From positions 1,736,001-1,800,000 of the forward strand of contig JASBNA010000004.1 of assembly GCA_038087015.1 (NCBI GenBank): a stretch of 64,000 bases of DNA. Reading direction: 5' to 3'. A program made the translations under genes and the position numbers. Positions 10,344-21,723 of this stretch are shown in pieces. The notes under the pieces are model-generated. The model worked only from the letters and a program-made list of their open reading frames with translations. It searched no databases and was not told the origin of the DNA. The number at the start of each line of letters is the position of its first letter. Within the stretch, counting starts at the first letter, position 1. This DNA comes from Cerrena zonata (lineage: Eukaryota > Basidiomycota > Agaricomycetes > Polyporales > Cerrenaceae).

Positions 10344-13300
10344 ATGGCTGCTTTTGTCAAAACGAAAATAAAAGCGGCAAGGGAAGCCATTACAAAGAAG
10401 GATTATACTGCTGCCAGAGACGCTGCAACAAAGGTCTTGGAGTTTGAGCCGGATAACTACAACGCGTACGTATCCTCCCTGTTTCGTTTACATACTGTAA
10501 CACATATGCTCTTCGCTATAGAAATGTTTTCCTAGGCCTTTCTCTCCTTGAATTGGGTGACACTGATAATAGCGAGCAAGTAACTCTGAATAATTGTACA
10601 TGCTTTGGTAGGATATATGCTAATTGCTTCGCTTGTTTTGTAGGCATATCGAAAAGCCATAGGCTCCAATCCAGACCAACCATTAGCATGGCAGGTAGGT
10701 GTCCATGCCCATGACTTTTTCTACTAGTGATTTATCTTCTCATCCATACAGGGTCTCTCTAAGCTATACGACAAATTAGAGAAATGGGACGAATACGCTG
10801 ACACCTTGCAACAATTAGCAGAACTTTTCAAGAAGGCGTAAATTATAGTTTTCTCCTTCTGCGTCAACTATGAAGTACTGAAACTTGTATCTCTAGCAAC
10901 GACGCAGTCAAATGCGCAGAAACACTGCAGAAATTTGTCGAACTACGTCGGTCGAGAGGTACACCAAGAGAAGTACGACTATCATCAGTCATGAACTTTC
11001 ACTGTATTGATGGTGGTTTATATTCATGAAAGTTAGCTGATGCTCTATCCTTGTGGCTTCCCGACTCATCCTTCTACCCTCTGTTATTCACGTTGCCTCC
11101 GCCCGATCCTACAAACCCGACTGCAGCCACGATTTTTGAGACACAATCAGCTATACAGAACTCACTCCCCATCCTTGAAAAGATCACCGCTGTCATCGAA
11201 CAGGAAGAGGAAGACACAATGAAGAATGAATTTGAGAGGCGTCGCACACGGCTCAATGCTGGTGGACCAGAACACATCAAACGGGAGATTGGCAGAGAAG
11301 TATGGGGCTCATCTAAGGTAATGCGTCTCTTTGGAATCATCTCCGACTTCCGAAATTTGATGTTTTATCATTCCCTAGCTCCCGTCATTATACAACGAGA
11401 TCATGAACAACCCACACACGTCGGACGAACTACGTCGTGCTACTGAGTCAAAGCTCTTGTTATTCAAGCAACAGTTGCTCTATGCTTTAGGTGCATCGGC
11501 TCCACAAAAGGCTGCCCTTAGACAAGAAGTCAAGGACCTCGTCGACGGTATGGTGTTGATCAACGTTCCGGATGTACTTGCGTGGAACTTATACATCGAA
11601 TGGAAGGACGTCGAGTCGATAGGTATGTGGTATTGTGAATCGAGTTGTCGCTCTCTTGACGTTGTTCGCAGAGGAATACGATTTTGAGATGTTCCGAAAA
11701 TACATGACGTTATTCCCCTCAGAACATTTAAGCAAACTCCTCCGCGGCTACTTTTACTACTGGGACATTCCCTTATCTACGGATGATGAGGAAGAAAGGG
11801 CCCCTGAATACGAACATGAGGACGAAGACCCATTGGATACTGTTCTGGCATGTCTCTATTCCGCTTTCCGCCCTTTCACGGCATTTATATTTTCTACCCT
11901 GGTAGGAGGCCTTCAATAATCTTTCGAACTCTATTTTTGCCCACCGTGTGGTTGCTGAAGTCTACGAGAACGAGGAAGACCTGGAAAACGCCATCAAGGT
12001 TTCAGAAAGCGGCCTCGAGCTCGTTCTGAGGCACGAAAAGAATGTCAGTTCTAAGCTGTCGCTGTATGTATCCAATCTATGGCCTTTCAGGTTTTTACAT
12101 CCCTAAATCTGATTTATATAACAGCGTCTCTAAGGCATTCAATGTCACTCTGGGCACTTCGCTCGTACACCTCTTCCCTCCAAAACATCATGTTCGTGCG
12201 CTAGGTATAATCGACGAGGTGTTGTTACAAGATCCTCAAAACATTCGCTGCCTCATGGGACGAGCTTATATTCTTCAGTTTGCTCAAAAGTGGACTCAAG
12301 CTGCCGACCTGTTCAGTGAAGTTGCCAGATTACTACCTGAAGATGTCGACAATGGCCTCCGTGCGAAAGAAGAATTTGCTTGGTGCAATGTAGAGGCAGG
12401 GGACGCCGATAGTGGTTCCACAGGCTTAAAAGAGGTCTTGGAACTACTGGATCCCTTGGAAAATAGAGAGGCTGATCAAGCGAGATGTTGGTGGAGACTC
12501 GGTAAATGTTATTGGAATATGGGAGGTAAGTAACCGTGCATACACTACTTGTTATAATGTGCTCAACGGTTCCGTAGAATCGAGACGGGAGGAAGCGTAT
12601 CAAAATTTCATTACCTCTCTTAAACGCTCTCCTGCTTTCGCTCCTGCCTTCACATCCCTTGGAATTTATTATGCAGAATTCGTATCACCTCCGGATCCTA
12701 AACGTGCTGCCAAATGTTTCCAAAAAGCTTTCGAGCTTGATCCAAAGGAAGGCGAAGCTGCTCGCCGGCTCGCTGAAGGCTTCGCGAGGAACGCGAGTGG
12801 GACCTAGTCGAGGTGGTAGCTCGTCGCACAATTGATGGTGAAGGCGGCCTTGAAGGAGGCGTGGATGCCGGACCTCCGGCGAGGTACCTTCCGCTGAACG
12901 CTTGGGCATGGAAGGCCATGGGTGTGGTGGATCTGGTAAGGACTATCTATTGCTTCCCAGCTGTTCTCTCCGTTCATACTTTCTCGCCAAATCAGAACCG
13001 CCAACAATACCCTGGAGCTATTCAGGCATTTCAAATTGCACTCCGGACCGATGCGGATGATCAGCTATCTTGGCTCCGTCTTGGAGAAGCATATAGCAAA
13101 GCTGGAATGTATGCCGCGGCCGTTAAAGCACTTAACCGAGCCAAGGAGCTCAACCCGGACGATTGGATTGCTTCTTATTTCATCGGTGAAGTCCAAAGGC
13201 AGATGGGTCATTATGCGGAAGCAATCGAAGCATTCGAGGAAATAATAGACAAGAACCCACATGAGCTTGGAGTCCTGATGTCGCTAGCCCAAACTCATCT

Positions 13301-15498
13301 TGAACAAGGGCGAAGCGAGTTCACATCTGCGTTCACAGCTCGGGCGGAGGCCTCGTGGATAGCATGTATCCGAGTGATCATGAACCTTATAGGGGCAAGT
13401 CCAGGATTCCGTAGACTGGCTTGGAAATTGGCCGGTGATGCATTGTTTTCGTTATCTCAGCTTCTCAGCTTTGCAGATGGCCTGGTGACTGCGGATGTTG
13501 TTGGACAGATAGCCAATGTCCTTGCAGAACACCCGCAGAACAGATTGGAGGGTATCGTCGCGTTTCCTCCGCTCCTTGATCCTGAAACGCACCCGAATCT
13601 GTCATTGGCAATTTTGGAAGTAGCAATTGCATCATACGACTATCGCATCACCCTTGGATCACTGGATGATTCCGCCAGTGCGAGTACACACTTCGATCTC
13701 GCAACAGTATTTGCAACGTATGCTCGGAGATCATCATCGACGTCCAAACAAGATCAGCTCCAAGAGGAAGCCATCAAATCCTACAAGGACGCAATCTCTT
13801 TCGATCCCTCGAACGATGAGTACTGGCATTCTTTGGCTAATGCAGTCTTTGTTACACAGCCTAAGACAGCGCAACATGCGTATATAAGAGCGCTAGAAAT
13901 TGACTCTAAGGTATGCCACTAATTAGAAACCTACTCACCGGCTAAATGTTCAAATTCGTTCTTTAGAAAGCCACAACGTGGACTGACTTAGGTTTATTCT
14001 ATCTTTACCATGAAGACGCCCAATTGGCCAATGAGGCGTTCTACAAAGCTCAGATACTCGATCCTGATTTCTCCATGGCTTGGGTTGGACAAGGACTCGT
14101 AGCTACGATCAACGGACATGATCGGGAGGCTATGGCATTGTTCGAACATGCCACTGGGTTGACGTCTCATGTAGTGAGTGTCGGCACTGTACATTGATTG
14201 TAGTGACTGTTGCTGAATTGCTGAGTAGCCTGGAGCCGACGTGGAGTTCGCAAAGCGTCTCTTCAATAAGCTAGGATCATCCGGCGCCGGAGCTCGCAGC
14301 TCACCAGACGCATTGCATCCTGCATTCTTCACGCTGGACCGTTATGTCAAGCAACATCCGCAGGACGCCAATGCAACACATCTTTTCGGGTTGGTTTGCG
14401 AGTCAATTGGACACATCGAACTCGGTGCAAATTTAATACAAAGAGCCATCGCAATCTTAGAAGCCGCGTATGAGGAGTCCGAGGACCCCATCATTGAGCG
14501 GCAGTTCGCCATTGCTCATACAAACGTAGGAAGGCTGCGCCTTGCTTTGGAAAACTACGACGCTGCGCTCGACGCTTTCCAAGTAACGCTTGGTCTTCTA
14601 CCAGAAGAGTCGGACGGAGAGACTACAAGCGTTTTATTAGCCCACTCACACTTTGGCTCCGGCCTCGCACATTTTAAACTTGGTCATCTTGAAGAGGCGT
14701 TGGTCTCTTTCCAGACAGCCTCAGAGTATGCCGAGCCGAACGATACCCTTCGAGGCCATGTTGTAGTCCTATTAGCCCAGACGCTGTGGGCGTTAGGCTC
14801 AGAGGAAGGACGGGAATCAGCTAAATCCCAACTACTCCAAAGGTATGCCGCTGAAGCGCAAGTGATCATCATAAAAATCCTCATTGACTGTTGCGTTCCC
14901 GTAGCATTACCGCAGATCCTGAGAACCTTATTGCCATTAATACACTTGCAGGGATGGGTATTCTAACCGACGACGATGGCCTTATTGATGCCGCTCTATC
15001 AGAGATCCTCGCTCTGACGCCGGACAGTCGACAAGAACGAGATCCAGAAGGGAATGTAGCTTACTTGATGATACAACATCATCTGGGCCAGGTCGGTCAA
15101 ACTTCTTATTCATCTATCCCCCTGATCCGAGGGCTGACATGTTTGTTGCATGCCTACAGGGCGATGTCCGACAGGCGCTGTCAGTTGCGCAAGCAGCTCT
15201 CGTGGCTCAGCCATGGAACCCGAAGGCGAGACGGCAGCTTGCAAGCCTGTTACTAAGGCAGTCGGATGGTAAATCTGCTCAGGGAATCTTGGAGTCCTCA
15301 TACAGTACGGGAGGGAATGATCTGCATGAAGCCCGAGATATCTTCGGTTTGCTGGCCATTGCTGATAGCGGCGACGCGAAAGATCACGCTGAGGCTAACA
15401 GACTTGGACAAAAATCGGTTATACTAACTCCTGGTAGGATGTTCAATTGGCAGTCACTAGCTGTTGTTTGTAGTCGGTTGGCAAAGATTGAGGCTTGA
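10344..15498 (+). CDS. SKI3: Ski complex TPR scaffold SKI3 (TTC37-like), with an internal frame break
   Basis: Tetratricopeptide scaffold of the Ski complex, which together with Ski2 helicase and Ski8 feeds cytoplasmic mRNAs to the exosome for 3'-5' decay. The gene has many short introns and encodes roughly 1,400 residues. TPR units run throughout, from the N-terminal AREAITKKDYTAARDAATKV and NYNANVFLGLSLLELGD to AIQAFQIALRTDADDQLSWL and LGEAYSKAGMYAAAVKAL, and late repeats near 14,560-14,720. The order and the conserved LNAWAWKAMGVVDL match Ski3. The intron at 11848-11905 uses a GC donor, giving the junction DTVL/EAFNNLSNS. At 12784-12807 the frame breaks: the protein reads RRLAEGFA, and the conserved continuation EREWDLVEVVARR lies in the +2 frame, so one base is missing relative to an intact gene, and the first frame stops at 12805-12807. 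Downstream exons are well preserved. Confidence 0.88.
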
Positions 15499-15860
15499 AG
15501 CGAAGGCAATCTAATTTAGTAACGGATAGTTCGTGGGCGGGAAAGTTTGCGAGTTTCGTAACCACATTGCAACCTTGTTAGCTTTAGAAGCTTGCGGGAA
15601 AGCCCGCTTATTATTCCGGGTAAATCGGACAATATTTGCGAAGCCAGTTCTCACTTAGAACATCCAGCGGGCAAGTCCTAAATGGGGACAATAAAACGCT
15701 GTACCTTATCGCGATACGTCATGTTACGTAGAACTGTACGTATGAATCGTGAAACCATCAGCTTGTCATCGTGTTATGCAGTAACAAAGAAGGATGATCT
15801 TCACAATAGTCTAGTCATACGGTAAGGGTTGCTCTATGTGCACACTCTAATAGGGATAAA
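15499..15860. other. Convergent intergenic region
   Basis: Holds the 3' ends of SKI3 (plus) and the LETM1-domain gene (minus). Nothing else recognised. Confidence 0.6.
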
Positions 15861-17373
15861 CTAAAAACTGCCAGTAACAGCCCTCGCAACCAGTATAATT
15901 CGATCACGAATTGGGTCAGTGTTGTCAGAACGTGATGTGCCTTGAACTTGGTCGATCCACCAGCGCAATCGTGATTCAAGCTGTTCTCTTGAATAGCCAT
16001 CGGTCAATCTGATGCGAAACATTGAGTCACATTGCCACAATAAAAGTCTTGTAGAGAGAAACTCACAATCCTCGTTCTTCGAGAGCATCACGCAGATCGC
16101 TGTCGCGTAAAGAAGAAATAGCATTTTCCCGAAGGAGTAAAGCATCGTCCTCCTCGATGGTAACCAAATGATGCTTGATTCGGCGGATTCGCATGGGCCT
16201 GGGACCAATAGTTGACAGACCCAAGACGCTAAAAGGATAACATGTGAGCGTTTCGCTTAATGTGTCAATTTATTTGTAGTATTACCCAGACAACGATAGA
16301 GGTATTGAGCCTGAAAGCAGTGAGCTAGTAGATATTGATTTGTCCGTAAGCACTCGTTGGTGCAATTCCCGGAAGTCATCTATCATTGCGGAGGCATAGA
16401 GTTTTTGCTTGTCACGACGCTTATTGGCTATTCTTTCCTTCTGGGATGGAAGAACACATGTGGACGGAAGAAGGAAGGGAGCGTAAAGAACCACCAAGGG
16501 GATGACCTCTTCTAACACAATGAATATTAAGGCGAAGGGAACTAATCTGAAGAAATAAAGTAAATTAGAATGGTTACATATCAGAGTAACGTTAGGTCAG
16601 TAGACTTACTTCACAAGGTCTTCCTTGTTAGTACGGATGAAACGCGTTTCCCAACGATATAATGAAGGTCCTCCGTTCTTTACTCGGTCCTGCATTTCTT
16701 TGGCTCGCACACGGTTGGTGTTGATTAGCTTTACGCCTCTCCAGTAGAATTTCTAAGTTTGAGAATGACGATTAGCAAAATTATACCCTAGGAAGTCTAT
16801 TCGCTCACGAATAATTCTTTTGCTTGATGTACAAGGCTACCAATCCACGAAGCGTCCTTTGGTGGAGGTACCAGAATGCCATGCCGAGATGCATCTTCGA
16901 AGTCCTGCTTAGTAGTATCAAGTACTGAAGATACACCAGAGTTACTGGTGGCAGACACAGGTGGAGAGGTCTTCTCATTCTGTTGTACCTCCAATGGGTT
17001 TGGAGAAGATGGTGAAGGCGACGTAACAGTAGGTCTTTGAGGCTTCAGAGGGCCAGGTTTGAGTTCTACCTTCGGTTTCCGAGGCAAGTTTGCGGTGACT
17101 GATTCCGGTACAGGTTTCGAATTATTGGTTTCCGGAGGATGATTTGATGTAGACACATGTCGGGACACCAGAAAACGAGGTCCGAGAAAAATAGACACTG
17201 AAGTTGGGAAAGTGGAGACGTGCGTTCGTTGAAATTGTCTGCGACAGATAGGTGGAGAGTTACGTTGACTATTCAAAAGCAAACTAGGACCAATGGGTTG
17301 GTTGAGTGTAAGTGAAGAAACTAATGTGATAAACGTACCTCAATCCATGTCGATTCAGCTGGGAAGAAATCAT
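15861..17373 (-). CDS. Mitochondrial LETM1-domain protein (Mdm38/Ylh47-like)
   Basis: Inner-membrane LETM1 family protein, linked to potassium/proton exchange, mitochondrial volume and ribosome attachment. Six exons (17339-17373, 16809-17283, 16610-16752, 16286-16546, 16067-16228, 15861-16008) give 407 residues. The ATG at 17373 was chosen because the 35-nt first exon splices in frame onto an Arg/Ser-rich, acid-poor leader (NSQRNSPPICRRQFQRTHVS) typical of a mitochondrial presequence. A Pro-rich linker follows. The LETM1 core shows KFYWRGVKLI, a membrane segment LVPFALIFIVLEEVIPLVVLY followed by APFLLPSTC, and at the C-terminus DLRDALEERGL and YSREQLESRLRWWI, the family's ribosome-binding-like helices. 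Confidence 0.88.
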
Positions 17374-18839
17374 ACAAGGCAAATCTAGAAAACTCTTCTA
17401 GTTGTCCTGCCACGTTTTCCGGCAGAAACCTCTGGCAAAAGGGATATGATACTATGCTTTCAAAATTAAGATATGACCTTGAGACTGCGATTGTATGGAG
17501 TATTAAGATGACAAGTCTGAAGACCAGCAGTGACTGGAAAGTGTACAGACGCCCGGGGCAGAAGGAACGCGTGAGTCGGCTGATTATGTAACCCTGGCTG
17601 GTCCAAAAGGGGATGTCACTCTCAGGCTCCAAAGGCCTCTCTCCGAGTCTCTCGACGTCCTGTCATGATTCAAAGTGAGAACTGGACTGACTTCGTCGTC
17701 GAGGGTATTAACGAGCACAAGATCTTAGTGGGAGCCGAGGGCCGAAGATACGCGTATTGCTTGAAAGTCGTGGCTTGCATGATGATGCATGATGTACGTG
17801 CTACTGAACGCCTGTCACCCAACAGAAAAGGAAATGATGTCCATCACCACCTTTACAGCCCTGCAGTTCTATAACATTAGCTTTATTGCCCGGCCGTAAA
17901 GTCAGGGCATTATGTACAGAATTTAATTCGCGATATATGATTCTCGACGTTTCCCATCACTCATTTTCCTTCTGAGGATAACCTGATTATTCTAATGCCC
18001 GGACAACATGTACCGGTGATGTTGCAACATCCAGGCTTATCTCCTTTTGGTAGATAGTTCTCGTCACTCATGTTCTGGTACATACCTCAATTCCCTAAGT
18101 GACCATTCGCCTTGTATTTCACGACCAAATACCGTCAAAAGCACATTTGACTCAATCAAGACAGTAAAATTCGTACAAGCTCCCATGGCTTCAACGACGC
18201 AGAAGGTTTACAGTCTTAGTACACCGCCCTGACCGCCTCGCGGACGATTTCGGACAATACAACTTCTCCCACAGCATCGCAAGATCGGTGCGCGTGTTTC
18301 GTACCCGTGCACAGGTATCTGTGCACGATAGGATTATGCCTTGCTAGTACTCCGTATCGGATCAGGTAGTCAGTCTTTTGTTGCCCAAGGTCAGCAATAT
18401 GTTTCCTATGTGGCTCCCTTTTGATATTGTGTATGATAACTCACTGCCGCCGGTTAATTTGCCTCCACCATGCTTCAGCTTTCTGCAACACTGCACGAAG
18501 ATTTCAATTTGACGAATACAAGGGACAGACCTATATGCACCCGTGCCTTAGAGTGATTGACACACAAAAGATACCCCGATCATCACGCGATGTGAACATG
18601 GAGCTGGCAATCGCCGCCCAAAATTGACTGAACAACGCAGGTAAAATCTAATCTTGCGAAAGACGATATATTATTTTCCTTTATTGTTAATATACCAGCT
18701 CTGTGTTCTGAATCCCGGTGTGCCGGCGGGGAACAAACATACTGACTTGCCAAATCCGATTGGCGGCGTCTTTGGTCCCGCAAGATCATTCTTTAAACGC
18801 CCTCGCCCCTGACTTTTACTCTTCACGATATTCCGAAAC
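17374..18839. other. Intergenic, divergent promoters of LETM1 gene and MED27
   Basis: No gene recognised. On the minus strand a hydrophobic open frame (17321-17632) overlaps the LETM1 leader but has no homologue that I recognise. A 9-bp perfect hairpin sits at 18306-18327 (see separate entry). Confidence 0.5.
18306..18327. repeat. Perfect inverted repeat, 9-bp arms, 4-nt loop
   Basis: CGTGCACAG, GTAT, CTGTGCACG: the right arm is the exact reverse complement of the left. Intergenic, about 0.5 kb upstream of MED27. Could be a factor site or chance. Confidence 0.7.
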
Positions 18840-19983
18840 ATGGATACCACGGCAGACAAGCCCATAGAGCAATCAGTCGAAGCAAAACTGGAGGCACGTA
18901 TACTGTTGCTAAGCCAGCTTCAGGACCGCATCAAACAGTTGCGAAATGTTCCTGGTTTACTTCTCAGCAGACAGACGAACGTATTGTTTCCGGATACAAT
19001 GTTCTCGGATCCAAGGACGGACCTCCAGGCGAACATACAGGTCATGAAGGAAGTTAATGAGAAAATACGATCAAAGGATGTTCAAGAAACTCTGAAAGAT
19101 GCTGCAGAATGTGAAAAGAAAGACCCTATAGGCCTGCAAGCACACAGAAGTAAGCAGGCGAAGACATCGAGACCACTGTACGTGCAAATATTGTATCTCG
19201 TCTGGACCAGTTGTTCATCGACCCACGGCCCGTTTAGTGAAGCACCGTCACCAGAATCACCTCAAGCTTTCCCTTCTTTTCAGCCACCTTCCTCCCAGCT
19301 ACTCCCATCAGGGGAGTCTGTTAACGAGCCGCTCAGAATTGACGGTCTCGCGGACTATATCCGAGTCTACAACGAGTCCAATAAAAATAAGCTACATATC
19401 TGGACCCCAACTGATCGCCAAAGGAGAACTGCTCTCCAAAGCTTCCCAGTGACTGTACGTTTCACCATACCCGATGTAGTCACCGTTTTCCTGAGCCTCG
19501 GATGTGCTTCTACGAGCACCACTATCATTGTTGAAAGCGTGACTGCTTTCGGCCCACGAGAAAAGGTGCGTAACATTCCTGCGGATGAGAACGCGTACTA
19601 CTGCGCCCCCTCGATTGACATTGTGTGGGCTTCCTCGCAGAAACCGCCACATTCTCAGTCTGATTATGCTGTATACCAAAAACTCTCCCAGCAGCTAGCG
19701 AAGGTCATCCAATCACAGCCACTAGCTCCGTTTCAGCTGATCCTGGTTCGTCCATTTGACTGCTCCGCGAAGTCTACGACGTCATTGACCTTTTGGCCCT
19801 ACACTCGTTCAGACTGTGCTTTCATCGTATGAAGATTTATTCATTAAACAATGCAGCGTTTGTGGACGCGTTCTGTCCCTAGAAGGTCATATTCCCCCAG
19901 TAGGACGAATATGGTCACATACAAGTCCTGCTCCGGAATATCCTTGGGAAGCCAGGCATGCCACTTGCATGCATAGCGTTTAA
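18840..19983 (+). CDS. MED27: Mediator complex subunit 27
   Basis: Tail-module subunit of Mediator, the RNA polymerase II coactivator. Three exons (18840-19177, 19238-19745, 19813-19983) give 338 residues. The N-terminus is coiled (LEARILLLSQLQDRIKQLR). The middle contains IRVYNESNKNKLHIWTP and a beta-rich stretch. The C-terminal exon carries the family's zinc-like motif: SYEDLFIKQCSVCGRVLSLE, then W and a final HATCMHSV with the paired Cys. The first intron (60 nt) is in frame and stop-free; removing it joins RPL to EAPSPESP. Without the second intron (19746-19812) the frame runs into a stop at 19830 and the conserved C-terminus is lost. Confidence 0.85.
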
Positions 19984-21723
19984 ACTTAGGGTCCATTTCT
20001 ACACGTTCCTCTCTCCACTAACGTTTGCTTACCATTGGCATTGTAATTGCGGCAATTCACGCCTCTGTTCCACTATCAACTTAGAAGATTACATGATCAA
20101 AATGATTCCAAGATGACGGAAAAGGCCTTCACCATATCGGTTGACTTGTGTACATTCGTAGGCGGCCTTCAACAAAGGCAGGGTGACTAACTTCATGGGC
20201 AGCCATCCCCTTCTGGTCAGTAACATTCAATGGGGCGCTCTTCTGGAAGAAGGCCTCGACGCTGCATGATCAGTCGTGGGTTAGTTCACTCGCAAGCGTA
20301 AGATAAGCCCCCGCTCAGGGGAGTGCATATGACGAAAAGTCGTGGCCATCGAGGGCGACAGAGTTGCCACACGAGATTCAGCCATTAGGCCTTTGGGGTC
20401 ATTTTTGTTATGGCGGGCCACACATTCCTTAACCTCGCTTATTGAACTATTGCGGGACATATGCGCTGGAAGGATCCCTTCTGGATTCTCCTGCGAAGAC
20501 CCGGATACTCGTGAGGGTGAGGTTTCTTGTTCTCTCACATTCGGACCGTATGTGGGTTACGGTCCAGATGCGCCGATTGGCGGGGTCAATGTTGGTCATA
20601 GCCATTCCTACGACTTCAGGTGCCTCAATGGCGAGGAGAGGACGTGCATGAACGTTCAGCAAAACACGATCGCCGGTATGGGCTTTGTTCTGCGACAGGC
20701 AGTCACTGCATAGCTGTGCTCCGTCTGGTCTTACAAGCTGATCCGGACGCGTAGATAGCAGGTACGTGACCCTTCGTTACTGTCACACAGAAATATGACC
20801 AAAAAATGAGGTCCGAAATTCCAACAACAACTTGGACGCGCCACCGATCACACAAGTCCCTGCTTTGTTAACGTTAGTAGGTGCACAATTAGACTCTCAG
20901 AAGTTCCCTCAGCAAGCATGTTCTCTTCGCCTGCCCTCCCACCCATACACTGCGAAGCCTTGTTGCTTCTGAGAAGCGTAGCCCCTGTGTGGAAGTAATG
21001 AGTCAATCTGCCTTGGGGCCACGCGAGAGTCGCCTGCATTGCAGATCATTCCACGTGCCGGTGGGTACCAATGGCGCTGCGTAGAGCCATCAATTGGCCA
21101 GCGGTTACTTCCATCACATCTACTAACATCTACGATTCGGATCGCTCGTCTACAGAGGAAGACGACAACACCGCAATCTCTGACCCAGCTGGAACACCCG
21201 AGTTGACCGTACCAACGTGTAGCCTTGAGAAATAGGAGCCCCCCGTCCCTCGCTCCATCCTTCTCTCGAACAATGAGAGTGGCAAACCAAATAGTCTACG
21301 CCGAAAGTAAGGGGGGATTAGGTTGGAATATAATTCCCAATGTGAATTTCGTCGGAGAAGCTTTAGGGGGACGATTTGAAACTCGATCGGTATACGGCAT
21401 CTATCTCCAGTAGTAAGCGATCTTCCGATCCATGGAATCCCGACCTTCAAATTCTCCCCCAGCTCCGAATGTGACCTTATAAAACCCATGGGTCCGGATT
21501 CCATATGCTCACTTTCGCCACCCCTGGTCATTCTCTACCGGTCCCTTGACCGCCCTTTCTCTTCGTGTCTAGTGTCTAGTGCCGATAATTCCCTAAGGAC
21601 GCATCGTGCTCTTATTTACCAACTCTACGTGACCGCTGCCTTTCACAGTCCTACTGCTTAGTGCCGAAGTCGCGTGTTTCCCCTCCACTGCACCTTCCCC
21701 TACAATCCCCCCCTTCTAAAGAG
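19984..21723. other. Intergenic with possible decayed ankyrin-like remnant (minus, ~20160-20760)
   Basis: No intact gene. On the minus strand, pieces in different frames resemble ankyrin repeats: an ALDGHDF segment, a stop, then AGAYLTLASELTHD, followed after a further stop by FFQKSAPLNVTDQKGMAAH. A neighbouring open piece, 20662 down to 20447, includes RPLLAIEAPEVVGMAMTNID. Stops and frame changes between the pieces suggest a pseudogene, but the match to ankyrin is by eye and weak. The rest (20770-21720) shows nothing recognisable and includes the MedA promoter. Confidence 0.3.

Noticed and set aside
17321..17632. Hydrophobic minus-strand open frame before the LETM1-domain gene
   Set aside because: Overlaps the true first exon in another frame and has no recognisable homologue; the spliced leader gives a better mitochondrial presequence.
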